A stretch of 37,815 bases of DNA from a virus, in IMG/VR virus record IMGVR_UViG_3300034355_000250, positions 1-37,815 of that record. One strand, given 5' to 3'. Shown here piece by piece: positions 37,249-37,815 of the stretch; within the stretch, counting starts at the first letter, position 1, and each line of letters starts with the position of its first letter. The notes beneath the pieces are model-generated. The model was not told the origin of the DNA, did no database searches, and worked only from the letters and a program-made list of their open reading frames with translations. The position numbers and the translations under genes are program-made.

Positions 37249-37276
37249 ATTATAAAGCAATAAAATTTAAATGCAA
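37249..37276 (-). promoter_or_regulatory. Promoter of the anti-defence operon
   Basis: Read leftward: TTGCAT (37271-37276), 16 bases, TATAAT (37249-37254), a consensus -10 and four-of-six -35. It is the strongest-looking promoter in the window and lies about 50 bases before the first gene, as expected for genes needed on entry. Confidence 0.8.
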
Positions 37277-37301
37277 TACTTTTTGTTACAAAGGGTGTTT
37301 T

Positions 37302-37602
37302 GTAGGTGGTGTGTAGGTGGTGTGTAGGCAGTTAAATGTTAGTTAGACTGACTACGCTTAAGCCCGCGCCGTGCTTGGATTGGCGAGGTGTGTGGGTAGT
37401 GTAGGCAGTCTAATTACTATACAGAAAAAGTTATAATATATACCATAATAATAATAAGGTATATAATAATATATATAAAAGAGCGGCAGAAAAAAGACTG
37501 CCTACACTGCCTACAATCGCGCTAAGTCACGCCAACACTGGGCGCAGGCGTAGGCAGTACCCTTGTTTTTAACTGCCTACGTATGCCTAAAAGACTGCCT
37601 AC
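37302..37602. repeat. GTAGGCAGT iteron cluster, candidate replication origin
   Basis: GTAGGCAGT on the plus strand at 37324, 37401 and 37550; its complement ACTGCCTAC at 37497, 37506, 37572 and 37594; two variants GTAGGTGGT at 37302 and 37313. The first three sites are spaced exactly 11 bases, one helical turn. The cluster flanks an AT-rich block and leads into the 12-bp array, whose first units share the AGGCAG core. Repeated initiator sites around an AT-rich segment are the usual form of a replication origin. Confidence 0.65.
37411..37490. other. AT-rich block with palindrome between the iteron groups
   Basis: About 80 bases of nearly pure A and T, with the palindrome TATATACC ... GGTATATA around an ATA/AAT run (37437-37465). 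It lies between oppositely oriented iterons and is the natural candidate for DNA unwinding at an origin. Confidence 0.6.
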
Positions 37603-37815
37603 ACTATCAGGGCAGGCAGCAGGGCAGGCAGCAGGGCAGGCAGCAGGGCAGACAGCAGGGCAGACAGCAGGGCAGACAGCAGGGCAGACAGCAGGGCAGA
37701 CAGCAGGGCAGACAGCAGGGCAGACAGCAGGGCAGACAGCAGGGCAGACAGCAGGGCAGACAGCAGGGCAGACAGCAGGGCAGACAGCAGGGCAGACAGC
37801 AGGGCAGACAGCAGG
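37563..37815 (+). CDS. N-terminal part of the (Gly-Arg-Gln-Gln)n repeat protein, open at the right contig end
   Basis: The frame after TAG at 37551-37553 is open to the end of the window. The only start codon before the array is TTG 37563, with no strong ribosome site. It would give about 16 residues ([15 protein letters not shown]) and then GRQQ units. It is in the same translation frame of the repeat as the left-end piece. The N-terminal codons coincide with two iterons, so the start is doubtful; the coding case is stronger for the left-end tail. Confidence 0.35.
   Translation, partial: MFLTAYVCLKDCLHYQGRQQGRQQGRQQGRQQGRQQGRQQGRQQGRQQGRQQGRQQGRQQGRQQGRQQGRQQGRQQGRQQGRQQ
37609..37815. repeat. 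12-bp tandem repeat array, right contig end
   Basis: About 17 copies. The first three read AGGGCAGGCAGC and the rest AGGGCAGACAGC, a single-base change that then spread through the array. Directly joining the contig ends drops two bases from the 12-bp register, as expected when an assembler breaks inside a repeat. The AGGCAG of the first copies equals the core of the iterons next to it. Confidence 0.97.

Noticed and set aside
1-37815. Direct terminal repeats of a linear T7-like genome
   Set aside because: The shared end sequence is only a simple 12-bp tandem array, so the match does not show true terminal redundancy.

Overview
The window is a complete or nearly complete genome of a virulent tailed phage with a short tail (podovirus), built on the P22-like plan. 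It has a small and a large terminase, a P22-type portal, a scaffold, a HK97-fold coat, a head-to-tail adaptor, a beta-propeller tail hub, three proteins in the place of ejection proteins, and tail fibres. There is no tape measure, sheath or tail-tube gene. I see no integrase, repressor pair, tRNA or plasmid maintenance gene. The GH24 lysozyme with several small membrane proteins and the strong Shine-Dalgarno sites point to a Gram-negative host. The host itself cannot be read from the sequence.

Layout. (1) 1-270 and 37563-37815 hold a 12-bp tandem repeat (unit GGCAGACAGCAG) at both contig ends. It is an open frame encoding (Gly-Arg-Gln-Gln)n. The left part runs on into about 40 ordinary residues and a stop, and the right part follows a short open leader. 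The two ends are therefore probably one place in a circular or circularly permuted genome. (2) 476-23701, rightward: packaging, head, tail, ejection, fibres and lysis, with a free-standing HNH endonuclease gene (10483) and a GNAT-like gene (12527) inserted among them. (3) 23698-27877, leftward: a chain of about fifteen small genes, nearly all start-stop coupled, running from a VRR-NUC nuclease to a SNF2-type helicase. It includes several genes too short for routine calling, among them a Cys/His zinc-binding protein and two tiny membrane peptides. It meets the lysis operon at overlapping stop codons. (4) 27960-34656, rightward: the replication operon with small early genes, a DUF2800 nuclease, a probable ssDNA-binding protein, a family A DNA polymerase and a primase-SF3 helicase, closed by a strong terminator. 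(5) 34734-35420: a gene-free stretch with a dense set of complementary arms and GNRA loops, probably an unidentified structured RNA of about 300 nt, then direct repeats and two leftward terminators. (6) 35421-37195, leftward: an anti-defence operon holding an ArdA antirestriction protein, unknown small proteins and a 20-residue membrane peptide. (7) 37302-37602: GTAGGCAGT iterons in both orientations around an AT-rich block, a likely replication origin.

How the parts work together. A back-to-back promoter pair at 27884-27929, sharing a repeated TTGCAAAC motif, fires the two early arms. The anti-defence operon has its own near-consensus promoter with an operator-like inverted repeat. The primase-helicase and polymerase would act at the iteron origin. 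The late arm is read from the terS side. The observations most worth following are the structured RNA, the hairpin between the Shine-Dalgarno site and the start codon of the polymerase, the coding repeat across the contig ends, and the tiny coupled membrane peptides.
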